Part shown: positions 5,477-12,673 of the stretch, piece after piece | Numbering within the stretch: the first letter of the stretch is position 1 | Layout: each line of letters begins with the position of its first letter | NCBI GenBank assembly: GCA_934098445.1 | Contig: CAKOOW010000028.1 | Span: 1-14,710 of the forward strand | Direction of reading: 5' to 3' | Source: an uncultured Bacilli bacterium | GTDB taxonomy: Bacteria > Bacillota_I > Bacilli_A > RF39 > UBA660 | Length of the DNA stretch: 14,710 nt | Position numbers and translations under genes: made by a program | Notes under the pieces: model-generated | What the model saw: the letters and a program-made list of their open reading frames with translations, nothing else | What the model was told of the DNA's origin: nothing | Databases searched by the model: none

Positions 5477-8258
5477 TACCAAGAAAAATATTAAAAGAAA
5501 TATTAATAATATGAAAGTGAAAATGGATAGTCAAAATACCTATCGGAAGAAAAGAAAGCGTCAAAATAGACATATTATCCTTAGTCTCATTATGGTTTTA
5601 TTAATCGGAATTATGATTTTAGGATTATTTGGGATTATTTATATTATTACTTCGGCCCCTAAATTCGATACTGATAAATTGTATAATACGAGTTCATCAA
5701 TTCTTTATGCCAAAAATAGCACGGAAATTGGGCGTTTAGGAGCAGAAAATCGACAACTAGTTGCTTATGATGAACTCCCACAAGTTTTGGTTGATGCGAT
5801 TGTGGCTACTGAAGACTCGAGATATTTTCAACATAATGGCTTTGATATTGCGAGATTTATGAAAGCTTCGCTTGGGCAAGTAGCAGGAAACTCTAAAGCT
5901 GGTGGTGCTTCTACTATTACCATGCAGGTAGTAGGAATGGCTTTCACAGACCGTTCTGATGCTCACGGTATAGCAGGAATTATCCGTAAATTCACCGATA
6001 TTTATATGGCTATCTTTAAAGTTGAAAAACAATATACGAAAGAAGAAATCATTGAGTTTTATGTAAATACTCCTTGGTTAGGAGCAAATAATACCTATGG
6101 AATTGAACAAGCTTCCCAAAGATATTTTGGTAAGAGTGTTAGAGATATTTCCTTACCAGAAGCTGCTATTCTTGCGGGAATATTTAATGCTCCAAATACT
6201 TATAATCCTTTTAAGAATATTGAAAAATGTACTTCAAGACGAGATACCGTTTTAAATTTAATGTATCGTCACGGCTATATTACGGAAGACCAATTAAATG
6301 ATGCCAAAAGTATTCCTATTGAGTCTTTATTAAATCAAAATGTTGATGATGGCTTAAGCAAATATCAATGGTTTATTGATACCGTTCAAAATGATGTTAT
6401 TGAAAAAACGGGTAAAGACCCAGCTAAAGTACCAATGAAAATTTATACAACTTTGGATACTACAGTTCAGGATGAATTAAATAATGCGGGAAATACTAAT
6501 GCTTATTATAAATGGAAAAATAATAAAGAGCAGTTATCAATGGTTGTTACTAGTGTCAGCGATGGTTCAGTAGTAGCCTTATATGGAGGGCGTAATCAAA
6601 ATGGGGTTAAACAATTAAATCGAGCAACTCTAGAAAGATATCAACCAGGTTCAACGGCTAAGCCAATTGTAGATTATGGTCCAGCAATTGAGTATAGTAA
6701 TGCCTCTCCAGGAACTTATTATTTAGATGAACCAATGTCTTATTCGAATGGGCAGTCAATTAAAAACTCCGATAGTAGATACTTAGGTATGATAACGATG
6801 CGAGTTGCCCTATCCCGTTCAAGAAACATTCCGGCCCTACAAGCTTTTCAATCAGTAGATAAAGATAAAATAGCAAGTTTTGTTAATAGTTTAGGGATTA
6901 ATTATGGTGATACTCTTTACGAATCGGCTTCAATTGGTTCTTTCGATACTGTCTCTGCTCTACAAATGTCAGCAGCGTATGCCGCATTTGCAAGAGGTGG
7001 TTACTACATCGAACCATATACATTTACTAAAATTGAATTCATCGATAGTGGTGAAGAATATGAAAATAAGTATAAAAAAGAAAAAGTTATGAGTGATTCT
7101 ACGGCTTATATGATTAATAATATCTTAGTTACAGCTCACTCTTCTTATAGAGTTGGTGGTTCTTATAGTGTTAGTGGGACAGATATTGCCGCTAAGACTG
7201 GTACTTCTACTTATGATGGTAATGCAGTTAGTTCTTTAGGTATTAAAACTCTACCATCTCGTGATAACTGGACTGTTTCCTACTCGCCTGATTATTCAAT
7301 TAGTATGTGGTATGGATATGATCAGTTATATAAAGATGCTTATACGACAATGAATGGGGCTTTAAGTGTTAAGAATGCCCTAATGTCAGGAATTGCTAAG
7401 AAAATCTTTAAGAAAAATTCTCGTTTTGAAAAACCTAGTAGTGTTGTGGAAGTAGAAGTAGAAAAAGAAACTATGCCATTACAACTTCCTAGTGAATATA
7501 CACCAAGCAATATGCGTATGACTGAGTTATTTAAAAAAGGAATGGAACCAACAGAAACATCATTTAGATATCAAAAATTAGATGCTCCTACTAATGGCAA
7601 AGCCACGGCTAATGGTTCAACTATTTACTTATCATGGAATCCAATAAGTACGCCAAAAGCCATTGATAATAGTTATCTTCAAAGTTATTTTAATGATAAC
7701 TATAAAATAAGTGCTAATAAGTATTATGAAGCTCGCCTTTCTTATAATAATCAATCAATTGGAGAGTTAAGATATTCTATCTACTTACAACAGAGTAATG
7801 GAGCTTTACAATTCTTAGCGGAAACTAAGGAACCAAATTATACTTTCCAAGATAATGGTTCTGGTAATTATACATTTATTGTTCAAGCTAATTATTCAAT
7901 CTTTAAAGCTAATGCTTCGGACTATTTAAAGATTGTTGCTGGTAGTGGTACTTCTAGTGCTAGTGAGATTTCTTTGAAAATTTCTAGTAAGGATGAATGT
8001 CGAACAAAGATTAGTAATACTTCATATTATAATGATAATACAACGATTACAGCTACGGATATTAATGGTAATAATGTTACTGATGATATTAAGGTTTTAG
8101 ATAGTACCATCGTTAATACGGAAACTAATGAAAAAGTTAGTCGAATTAACTTATCTTTAGAAGGTAAATATAAAATTACTTATAATGTTAGCTATAATGG
8201 TAAAACTTATAGTACTTCAAGAATATTTACGATAGCAGAAACTTGTAGTACGGATTAG
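5460..8258 (+). CDS. ponA: Class A penicillin-binding protein (PBP1A-type) with C-terminal beta domains
   Basis: 932 residues. This bifunctional enzyme polymerises lipid II glycan and cross-links peptides at the outer membrane face. It has a basic cytoplasmic tail (1-38), one membrane helix (about 39-64), a GT51 glycosyltransferase domain (about 90-260: EDSRYFQHNGFD at 118, GGASTITMQ at 148, RKFTDIYMAIF at 176, EEIIEFYVN at 195, EAAILAGIFNAP) and a transpeptidase domain with SxxK serine S398 (PGSTAKP), SRN at 453-455 (the SxN position) and KTGTS at 579-583. Residues about 705-825 resemble an FN3-like fold, and 847-930 an Ig-like domain bounded by C847 and C929. Oddity: the second catalytic Glu of the GT domain appears as D180. 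ATG 5460 has AAGGAGATGG upstream, inside recU. A terminator follows. Confidence 0.95.
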   Translation: MKKTSNTKKNIKRNINNMKVKMDSQNTYRKKRKRQNRHIILSLIMVLLIGIMILGLFGIIYIITSAPKFDTDKLYNTSSSILYAKNSTEIGRLGAENRQLVAYDELPQVLVDAIVATEDSRYFQHNGFDIARFMKASLGQVAGNSKAGGASTITMQVVGMAFTDRSDAHGIAGIIRKFTDIYMAIFKVEKQYTKEEIIEFYVNTPWLGANNTYGIEQASQRYFGKSVRDISLPEAAILAGIFNAPNTYNPFKNIEKCTSRRDTVLNLMYRHGYITEDQLNDAKSIPIESLLNQNVDDGLSKYQWFIDTVQNDVIEKTGKDPAKVPMKIYTTLDTTVQDELNNAGNTNAYYKWKNNKEQLSMVVTSVSDGSVVALYGGRNQNGVKQLNRATLERYQPGSTAKPIVDYGPAIEYSNASPGTYYLDEPMSYSNGQSIKNSDSRYLGMITMRVALSRSRNIPALQAFQSVDKDKIASFVNSLGINYGDTLYESASIGSFDTVSALQMSAAYAAFARGGYYIEPYTFTKIEFIDSGEEYENKYKKEKVMSDSTAYMINNILVTAHSSYRVGGSYSVSGTDIAAKTGTSTYDGNAVSSLGIKTLPSRDNWTVSYSPDYSISMWYGYDQLYKDAYTTMNGALSVKNALMSGIAKKIFKKNSRFEKPSSVVEVEVEKETMPLQLPSEYTPSNMRMTELFKKGMEPTETSFRYQKLDAPTNGKATANGSTIYLSWNPISTPKAIDNSYLQSYFNDNYKISANKYYEARLSYNNQSIGELRYSIYLQQSNGALQFLAETKEPNYTFQDNGSGNYTFIVQANYSIFKANASDYLKIVAGSGTSSASEISLKISSKDECRTKISNTSYYNDNTTITATDINGNNVTDDIKVLDSTIVNTETNEKVSRINLSLEGKYKITYNVSYNGKTYSTSRIFTIAETCSTD

Positions 8259-8284
8259 AAACTTCTTCGGGGGTTTCTTTTTTT
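8257..8284 (+). terminator. Intrinsic terminator of recU-ponA with UUCG tetraloop
   Basis: A 9-bp stem, AGAAACTTC (8257-8265) with GGGGTTTCT (8270-8278) including two G-U pairs, is closed by the very stable C(TTCG)G tetraloop and followed by a run of T to 8284. The left arm starts within the ponA stop codon. Confidence 0.9.
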
Positions 8285-8291
8285 GGCATTT

Positions 8292-8316
8292 AAAAACCAA
8301 CTTAGTAGGAGTTGGT
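8292..8316 (-). terminator. Intrinsic terminator of the convergent membrane-protein gene
   Basis: On the minus strand, ACCAACT and AGTTGGT form a 7-bp perfect stem (8310-8316 and 8296-8302) with a 7-nt loop, followed by TTTT (8292-8295). It starts a few bases after the stop codon of the gene ending at 8322 and stands tail to tail with the ponA terminator. Confidence 0.8.
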
Positions 8317-8321
8317 CTTAA

Positions 8322-9341
8322 TTATTTATTTTCTTTATTTAGTTTTATTTGTTCTTTGATTATTTTAGCATTTTCACTCGTATAGCCAATTAAGGTCTCA
8401 TCGTTTTTATTAGCAATAGTATTAAAGATTTCATCAAACATTTCCATCCGTCCTTTAGTAATCGCAGGAACAGTAACTATATTAGAAGTTTTACCATCAT
8501 TAGTAACAACCATAATTGATTTGGATGATTTAATGCCATTTACTCTTTGTTCAAAGGGATATAACCAGATGATGTCTTCATAAGAAATAACCTTAAAAGT
8601 ATTATTCATTAAGATAATATAACTTGGAGTTAAGTATAAATGAAGTTTTTCATAGTAGAAGGCATCTTTATCTAGAGTTTCGGCATCTATATCTCTAATT
8701 TTTTCTAATGACATTTTCTTAATGTTCTTTTGGAAACGGTGAGTACTAATAAGTCCTACGATGATTAAGAAAGTTCCAATAATAATTCCAAAGAAAGCTA
8801 TAGTATATTGGAAGAAAGCAACCTCAGTATCAGGAGAAGTCATGTCTAAATAAATACTTCCAAAGTAAGAATCATAATCAGCAATATTTATCTGATTATC
8901 AGGAAAAATCTCGTTATAAGTATCAATAGCAATCTTTTTAACATCGGTAGGAGTTATAGCCGAAATACCAATAAGTTTCTCTGTTTTATTATTAGCATAT
9001 AAGCTATCATCACTTAACCGATTACTAATCTCTTGGTCCATATAAGCAACATAAATATAATTTTCATCTTGAATAAAATAATATTTAGTATCAGTGTCAT
9101 CATAGCCAGCAAAAAGATAAGGATAACTGGTACTGTCGATATAAGTTAAAACACCATCTTTGTTATCTTGTTTTACAATGACATCATGCAAGCTAGGCAT
9201 TGTCTTATGAGCATCATTAGTCACTTTATTACCTAAGATTAAAAAGACAATTCCTAAGATAATAAGTAAAATGCCAATGATTAATTTTTGATAATGATTT
9301 TTAAATTCTTGGTTAATTACCGGATTAGTAAAATTTTTCAT
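8322..9341 (-). CDS. Unrecognised two-helix membrane protein with PH-like cytoplasmic domain
   Basis: 339 residues from the ATG at 9341. Layout: short N-terminus, membrane helix 1 (about 19-37, IIGILLIILGIVFLILG), an extracytoplasmic domain of about 135 residues rich in Tyr and Asp (38-174), membrane helix 2 (about 176-199, starting YTIAFFGIIIGTFLIIVG), and a cytoplasmic tail. The tail's 230-295 region (LYLTPSYIILM, KVISYEDIIWLYPF, SIMVVTNDGKTSNIVTVP) has the strand pattern of a PH-like domain, as in bacterial membrane proteins that read out lipid or protein partners. I do not recognise a named family with certainty; DUF6709-type proteins have a similar outline. The frame extends to a GTG at 9359, but the promoter at 9368-9396 would start transcription about there, so ATG 9341 is preferred. 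A terminator follows; the gene is monocistronic. Confidence 0.7.
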   Translation of the reverse strand: MKNFTNPVINQEFKNHYQKLIIGILLIILGIVFLILGNKVTNDAHKTMPSLHDVIVKQDNKDGVLTYIDSTSYPYLFAGYDDTDTKYYFIQDENYIYVAYMDQEISNRLSDDSLYANNKTEKLIGISAITPTDVKKIAIDTYNEIFPDNQINIADYDSYFGSIYLDMTSPDTEVAFFQYTIAFFGIIIGTFLIIVGLISTHRFQKNIKKMSLEKIRDIDAETLDKDAFYYEKLHLYLTPSYIILMNNTFKVISYEDIIWLYPFEQRVNGIKSSKSIMVVTNDGKTSNIVTVPAITKGRMEMFDEIFNTIANKNDETLIGYTSENAKIIKEQIKLNKENK

Positions 9342-9367
9342 ATAAACACACTCTTTCACATAATTTT

Positions 9368-9396
9368 ATTGTACCAAATAAGATTTAAGACCTCAA
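9368..9396 (-). promoter_or_regulatory. Promoter of the two-helix membrane protein, extended -10
   Basis: On the minus strand, TTGAGG (-35, 9391-9396) and TACAAT (-10, 9368-9373) are 17 bp apart, with TGG directly before the -10 (extended element). It overlaps the 3' end of the DUF4186 gene, so the downstream gene can be transcribed independently. Confidence 0.7.
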
Positions 9397-9752
9397 GAGG
9401 ATTTTAGCTCTCTTTTAATCCAAGTCATTAAAACTTGAACAATATAGTCGATTTCTTCTTTAGTAAGTTTTCTATTTTTAGGAATATGATGAATTTTCTC
9501 AAGACAGCCTCGGCAACAACATCCACAAGCATGTTGGGCAATAAAAATAGGATGAACTTGACGCATAGGGGTTTGTTTACCATCGTTTTTAGGACTTGCT
9601 GGTGCTATGCGTTTTATAATTAAATCATAAGCATCCCTTTCTATCTTAATAATCCCCTTCTCTTTGACATAAGTTTTCATTTTCTGGTTTAAATGGAAAG
9701 AACCTCGAAACTTAGATTTACTTAAACTATCTAAAAGATTATCAATTATCAT
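9393..9752 (-). CDS. DUF4186 family protein, cysteine-rich
   Basis: 119 residues from the ATG at 9752. It matches the DUF4186 pattern throughout: a FRGSFHL start, KTYVKEKG, IIKRIAPASPKNDGKQTPM, HPIFIAQHACGCCCRGCLEKIHHIP and LTKEEIDYIVQVLMTWI. The centre holds C76, C78, C79, C80 and C83 with H67, H74, H88 and H89, which suggests metal binding, but the biochemical role of this family is not known to me. The ATG at 9752 overlaps the mgtA-like stop codon as ATGA, and GGAG lies 7 nt upstream. An in-frame ATG at 9758 is too close to that site. The two genes are therefore translationally coupled. The stop codon is TGA, which argues for the standard genetic code. Confidence 0.85.
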   Translation of the reverse strand: MIIDNLLDSLSKSKFRGSFHLNQKMKTYVKEKGIIKIERDAYDLIIKRIAPASPKNDGKQTPMRQVHPIFIAQHACGCCCRGCLEKIHHIPKNRKLTKEEIDYIVQVLMTWIKRELKSS

Positions 9753-12346
9753 AGCCATTCTCCATACTTTTTAATATAAACTTTCTTAACTAGTAAAACT
9801 AAAAGAAAATATAAATTCACAAGGGCAAATAAGATAAAATAGAAATAAAAGGGAAGAATAACAAAATCAAAGGACTTAATAGGACTTAAGATAATAGGCA
9901 TAATAATAGTTAGAAGAAGAGAAAAGATAATAAGAATATTTAGTTTTTTAGAGGCATTAGATTCCATAAAAGGAATTTTAGAAGTACGAATATTATAAAT
10001 AATAGTTAATTCGGTTACTAGACAAGTAATGAACCAAGCGGTTTGAAAGTAACTAGCCTTAGCGATGGTATTATATTTAAAGATAAATAAGAAGATTAGG
10101 AAGGCCAAAGCATCAATAAGACTACTGGTAAGACCCATAATAAGCATAAAACGAGATATTCCTTTGACATCCCATTTACGGGGGGTTTTTAAGTACTCTG
10201 GATCGACATTATCATCAGGGATTCCTAATTGGGAGAAATCATAGATAAAATCTTGGATTAACATCTGAATAGGAATAAGAGGTAAGAATGGTAAGAAAAT
10301 ACTAGCTAACATAATACTAAAGACATCTCCTAAGTCGCCACTTAAAGCCATCTTAATATATTTAATAATATTTCCATAGACCTTACGTCCTTCAAGAATA
10401 CCATCATAGATGACATTTAATCCTGACTTCAAAAGTATAATATCACTAGTTTCTTTGGCTATACTAGCGGCTGTGTTAACGGAAATACCTACATCAGCAC
10501 TCGATAAGGCAGGAGCATCATTAACCCCATCACCCATATAGCCAACGACATGACCAGCCTTTTTATAAAGATGTACTATTCTTTCTTTTTCTAATGGATT
10601 CATTCTTGCAAAGACATCGGTTGTTTCTAGGAGAGGAGTTAATTCTTCATCACTCATTTTTTCAATATCACTGCCTAAAAGAATATTATCACTATTAAGA
10701 CCGGCTAAAGAGCAGATATTTTTAGTAGCATAAGGATTATCGCCGGTTAAGATTTTTACCTTAACGTTGATATTACTCAACTTATTTAAGATACTCTTAA
10801 CGCCTTTTTTAGGTTCATCTAGAAAAGCAACAAAGCCGATAAAGACTAAGTTTTTCTCGGAAGAGGAGTTAAATAATTCTTTTCCAGGATAAGTATCTTT
10901 TATAGCTAAGGCGATTACTTGCATTCCTTCGCTAGCTAAATCTTTAGCTCTACTAATAATATTATCTTTAATGTCTTTAGTTAATTTAACTACCCTATTT
11001 TCTAGCTTTACTTCTTGACAATCTGTTAATATTTCTTCTAAAGCTCCTTTAGTAATCATAAGATAATTACTTTTATTCTTAACGACAACGCTTTGTTTCT
11101 TTCGGGTATAATCAAAGGGAATTTCATCGATTTTTTCATACTTAGTAGTTAAGGCTTCTATTCTATTTTTAGTTCCATAAGTAATAATAGCTTTATCGAC
11201 TAAGTTTTTAATGCCGGTACTATAAGTACTATTAAGATAGGCATATTCTAAGACATTTTTACTTTCTTTACCGGTGGCATCAATATATTTTTCGAGGACT
11301 ATTTTATTTTCGGTTAAGGTTCCGGTTTTATCGGTACAAAGAATATCTATTGACCCTAAATTTTCAATAGAGGTAATATCTTTTACTAAGACATCTTTTT
11401 TAGCTAGCCGTTTACTTCCTTTAGATAGGTTAACATTAACTATCATTGGTAACATACTAGGAGTAATGCCTACTGCGACGGATAATGCAAATAAAAGAGC
11501 TTCACTAAAATTCTTTTTGATAAGACCATCTACTATAATGACAAAAAGACAAACTAGTACCATATACTTAATTAATAGTTTCGAGATACTTTTAATTCCT
11601 TGATTAAAATTAGTATTATCTTTGGAAAATTTTATCTTACTACCTACGGATCCTAAATAAGTATCAAATCCTGTCTTTAAGACTAAACCGGTTCCTAGAC
11701 CACTAACGACATTACTACTCATTAAGGCTATATTAGAAATATTAAATAAATCGGGATTATTATTATTTAAGGAGGTTTCTTTTTCGACTAAGATACTCTC
11801 TCCGGTATAGTTAGCTTGGTTTAAGAATAAGTCTTTACTTTCGATAATTTTAATATCGGCGGGAATAATGGATCCGGCATTAAGTTTTACAATATCCCCA
11901 GGAACTACTTCGGTAATATTAAGTTCGGTAGGAGTATTATTTCTAATGACGGTTACTTTAGTTGTTACTTTCTTCTTGAGTTTTTGATTAAATTTATTAA
12001 TAGAATAGTCTTCAATAAAACGAATACTAGCACTGATAAAGGCAATTAAAAGAATAATAATACTTCCTAGACTATCTTTTAAAAGAAAGTTAATAAGACT
12101 TAAGAAGATTAAAATTAAGATAAATTCATCTTTAAAGGAATCAATAAGAATCTTAAAGATACTTTTCTTATCATCTTTAATAGTTATATTCTTTCCTTTT
12201 AGTTCTAATAACTCTTTAGCATTCTTACTACTTAAGCCTTCTTCTTTAGTATGATATAAAGAGAATAATTCTTCTTTAGAACACTTAGCTAATTTTAAAT
12301 ACTCTTCTAGATAATCATTATTACTTTTAATATTATTATTTTTCAT
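9749..12346 (-). CDS. mgtA: Magnesium-translocating P-type ATPase (MgtA/MgtB type)
   Basis: 865 residues, near the usual 890-900. P3B-type ATPases import Mg2+ across the cytoplasmic membrane using ATP. In order: membrane helices 1-2 (about 73-110), actuator-domain TGES (181-184), M3-M4 (260-300) with TPSMLP (295-300), phosphorylation motif CTDKTGTLTEN (D339 phosphorylated), nucleotide-binding KGALEE, TGDNP (535-539), hinge GDGVNDAPALSSAD (605-618), and six C-terminal helices. MgtA-specific marks: LNSTYSTGIKNLVDKA, FLPFLPLIPIQMLIQD, a PDDNVDPEYLKTPRKWD stretch, and the end KVYIKKYGEWL (Salmonella MgtB ends KRFYIKRFGQWF). Oddity: the family M4 motif TPEMLP has Ser instead of Glu at 297, and the M6 motif has Asp699 where MgtB has Asn. 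ATG 12346 has AAGGAAG upstream. The leader is very short. Confidence 0.93.
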   Translation of the reverse strand: MKNNNIKSNNDYLEEYLKLAKCSKEELFSLYHTKEEGLSSKNAKELLELKGKNITIKDDKKSIFKILIDSFKDEFILILIFLSLINFLLKDSLGSIIILLIAFISASIRFIEDYSINKFNQKLKKKVTTKVTVIRNNTPTELNITEVVPGDIVKLNAGSIIPADIKIIESKDLFLNQANYTGESILVEKETSLNNNNPDLFNISNIALMSSNVVSGLGTGLVLKTGFDTYLGSVGSKIKFSKDNTNFNQGIKSISKLLIKYMVLVCLFVIIVDGLIKKNFSEALLFALSVAVGITPSMLPMIVNVNLSKGSKRLAKKDVLVKDITSIENLGSIDILCTDKTGTLTENKIVLEKYIDATGKESKNVLEYAYLNSTYSTGIKNLVDKAIITYGTKNRIEALTTKYEKIDEIPFDYTRKKQSVVVKNKSNYLMITKGALEEILTDCQEVKLENRVVKLTKDIKDNIISRAKDLASEGMQVIALAIKDTYPGKELFNSSSEKNLVFIGFVAFLDEPKKGVKSILNKLSNINVKVKILTGDNPYATKNICSLAGLNSDNILLGSDIEKMSDEELTPLLETTDVFARMNPLEKERIVHLYKKAGHVVGYMGDGVNDAPALSSADVGISVNTAASIAKETSDIILLKSGLNVIYDGILEGRKVYGNIIKYIKMALSGDLGDVFSIMLASIFLPFLPLIPIQMLIQDFIYDFSQLGIPDDNVDPEYLKTPRKWDVKGISRFMLIMGLTSSLIDALAFLIFLFIFKYNTIAKASYFQTAWFITCLVTELTIIYNIRTSKIPFMESNASKKLNILIIFSLLLTIIMPIILSPIKSFDFVILPFYFYFILFALVNLYFLLVLLVKKVYIKKYGEWL

Positions 12347-12367
12347 ATGCTACTTCCTTACTATATT

Positions 12368-12376
12368 AGTATAGCA
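12368..12376 (-). promoter_or_regulatory. Extended -10 promoter of mgtA, inside a small inverted repeat
   Basis: On the minus strand TGC-TATACT is an extended -10. The hexamer 17 bp upstream (GATAAT) is a poor -35. Transcription would start near 12361, leaving about 15 nt of leader. CTATA-ttag-TATAG (12361-12374) overlaps the element and could be an operator, or chance. Confidence 0.5.
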
Positions 12377-12409
12377 TAATCTTAAAGAGTATTATCTATT
12401 TTTCCAAAG

Positions 12410-12435
12410 AAAAAAACAAGTTTTTTAAGCTTGTT
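12410..12435 (-). terminator. Intrinsic terminator after the 82-residue gene
   Basis: On the minus strand AACAAG (12430-12435) and CTTGTT (12415-12420) form a 6-bp stem, extendable by a G-U pair, with a 9-nt loop followed by TTTTT. The left arm lies in the last codons of the gene. It separates this operon from mgtA. Confidence 0.7.
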
Positions 12436-12673
12436 CTTCACGATATTTTTGAAGTAATAAAGGTGCTACAACGAGGAATTTTTCTTCAGTTAAAGATTCT
12501 AGTTCTAAGGAACCATTATTACTAGATACTTCTTTGATTATAAATTTATCCGTATTTATTTCATCTTTATCTAAATCACATTCTGTTAGTAAGACATAAA
12601 CTTTATCTTCAGAAGTAACTTTTTCTAAGACATAATAAGTCTTATCATTAGTTTTTATTATTCTATTTTTCAT
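12425..12673 (-). CDS. Small acidic protein, possibly DUF1292-like
   Basis: 82 residues. The sequence alternates short beta strands and charged turns: KTYYVLEKVTSEDKVYVLLTE, then a DKFIIKEVSS stretch, ELESLTEEKFLVVAPLLLQK, and a charged end. This resembles the small DUF1292/YrzB-type proteins of Firmicutes (yyVLd-x-~-y-g-k-Y-l-L), but the match is by eye and the function of that family is unknown to me. It has no signal peptide or membrane helix. The ATG at 12673 overlaps the stop codon of the coiled-coil gene by one base (TAATG), with AAAGGGGAT upstream, so the two are co-translated and may work together. A terminator follows at once. Confidence 0.7.
   Translation of the reverse strand: MKNRIIKTNDKTYYVLEKVTSEDKVYVLLTECDLDKDEINTDKFIIKEVSSNNGSLELESLTEEKFLVVAPLLLQKYREEQA

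Noticed and set aside
5757..7092. Open frames in other reading frames within ponA
   Set aside because: They overlap the intact glycosyltransferase and transpeptidase coding sequence and show no family features.
9357..9359. GTG start for the two-helix membrane protein
   Set aside because: The promoter at 9368-9396 would start transcription at about 9361, leaving no leader for this GTG; the ATG at 9341 fits better.
11274..11603. Plus-strand open frame of 109 codons
   Set aside because: It is the complement of the mgtA M4 and phosphorylation-site region, with no ribosome binding site or motif.
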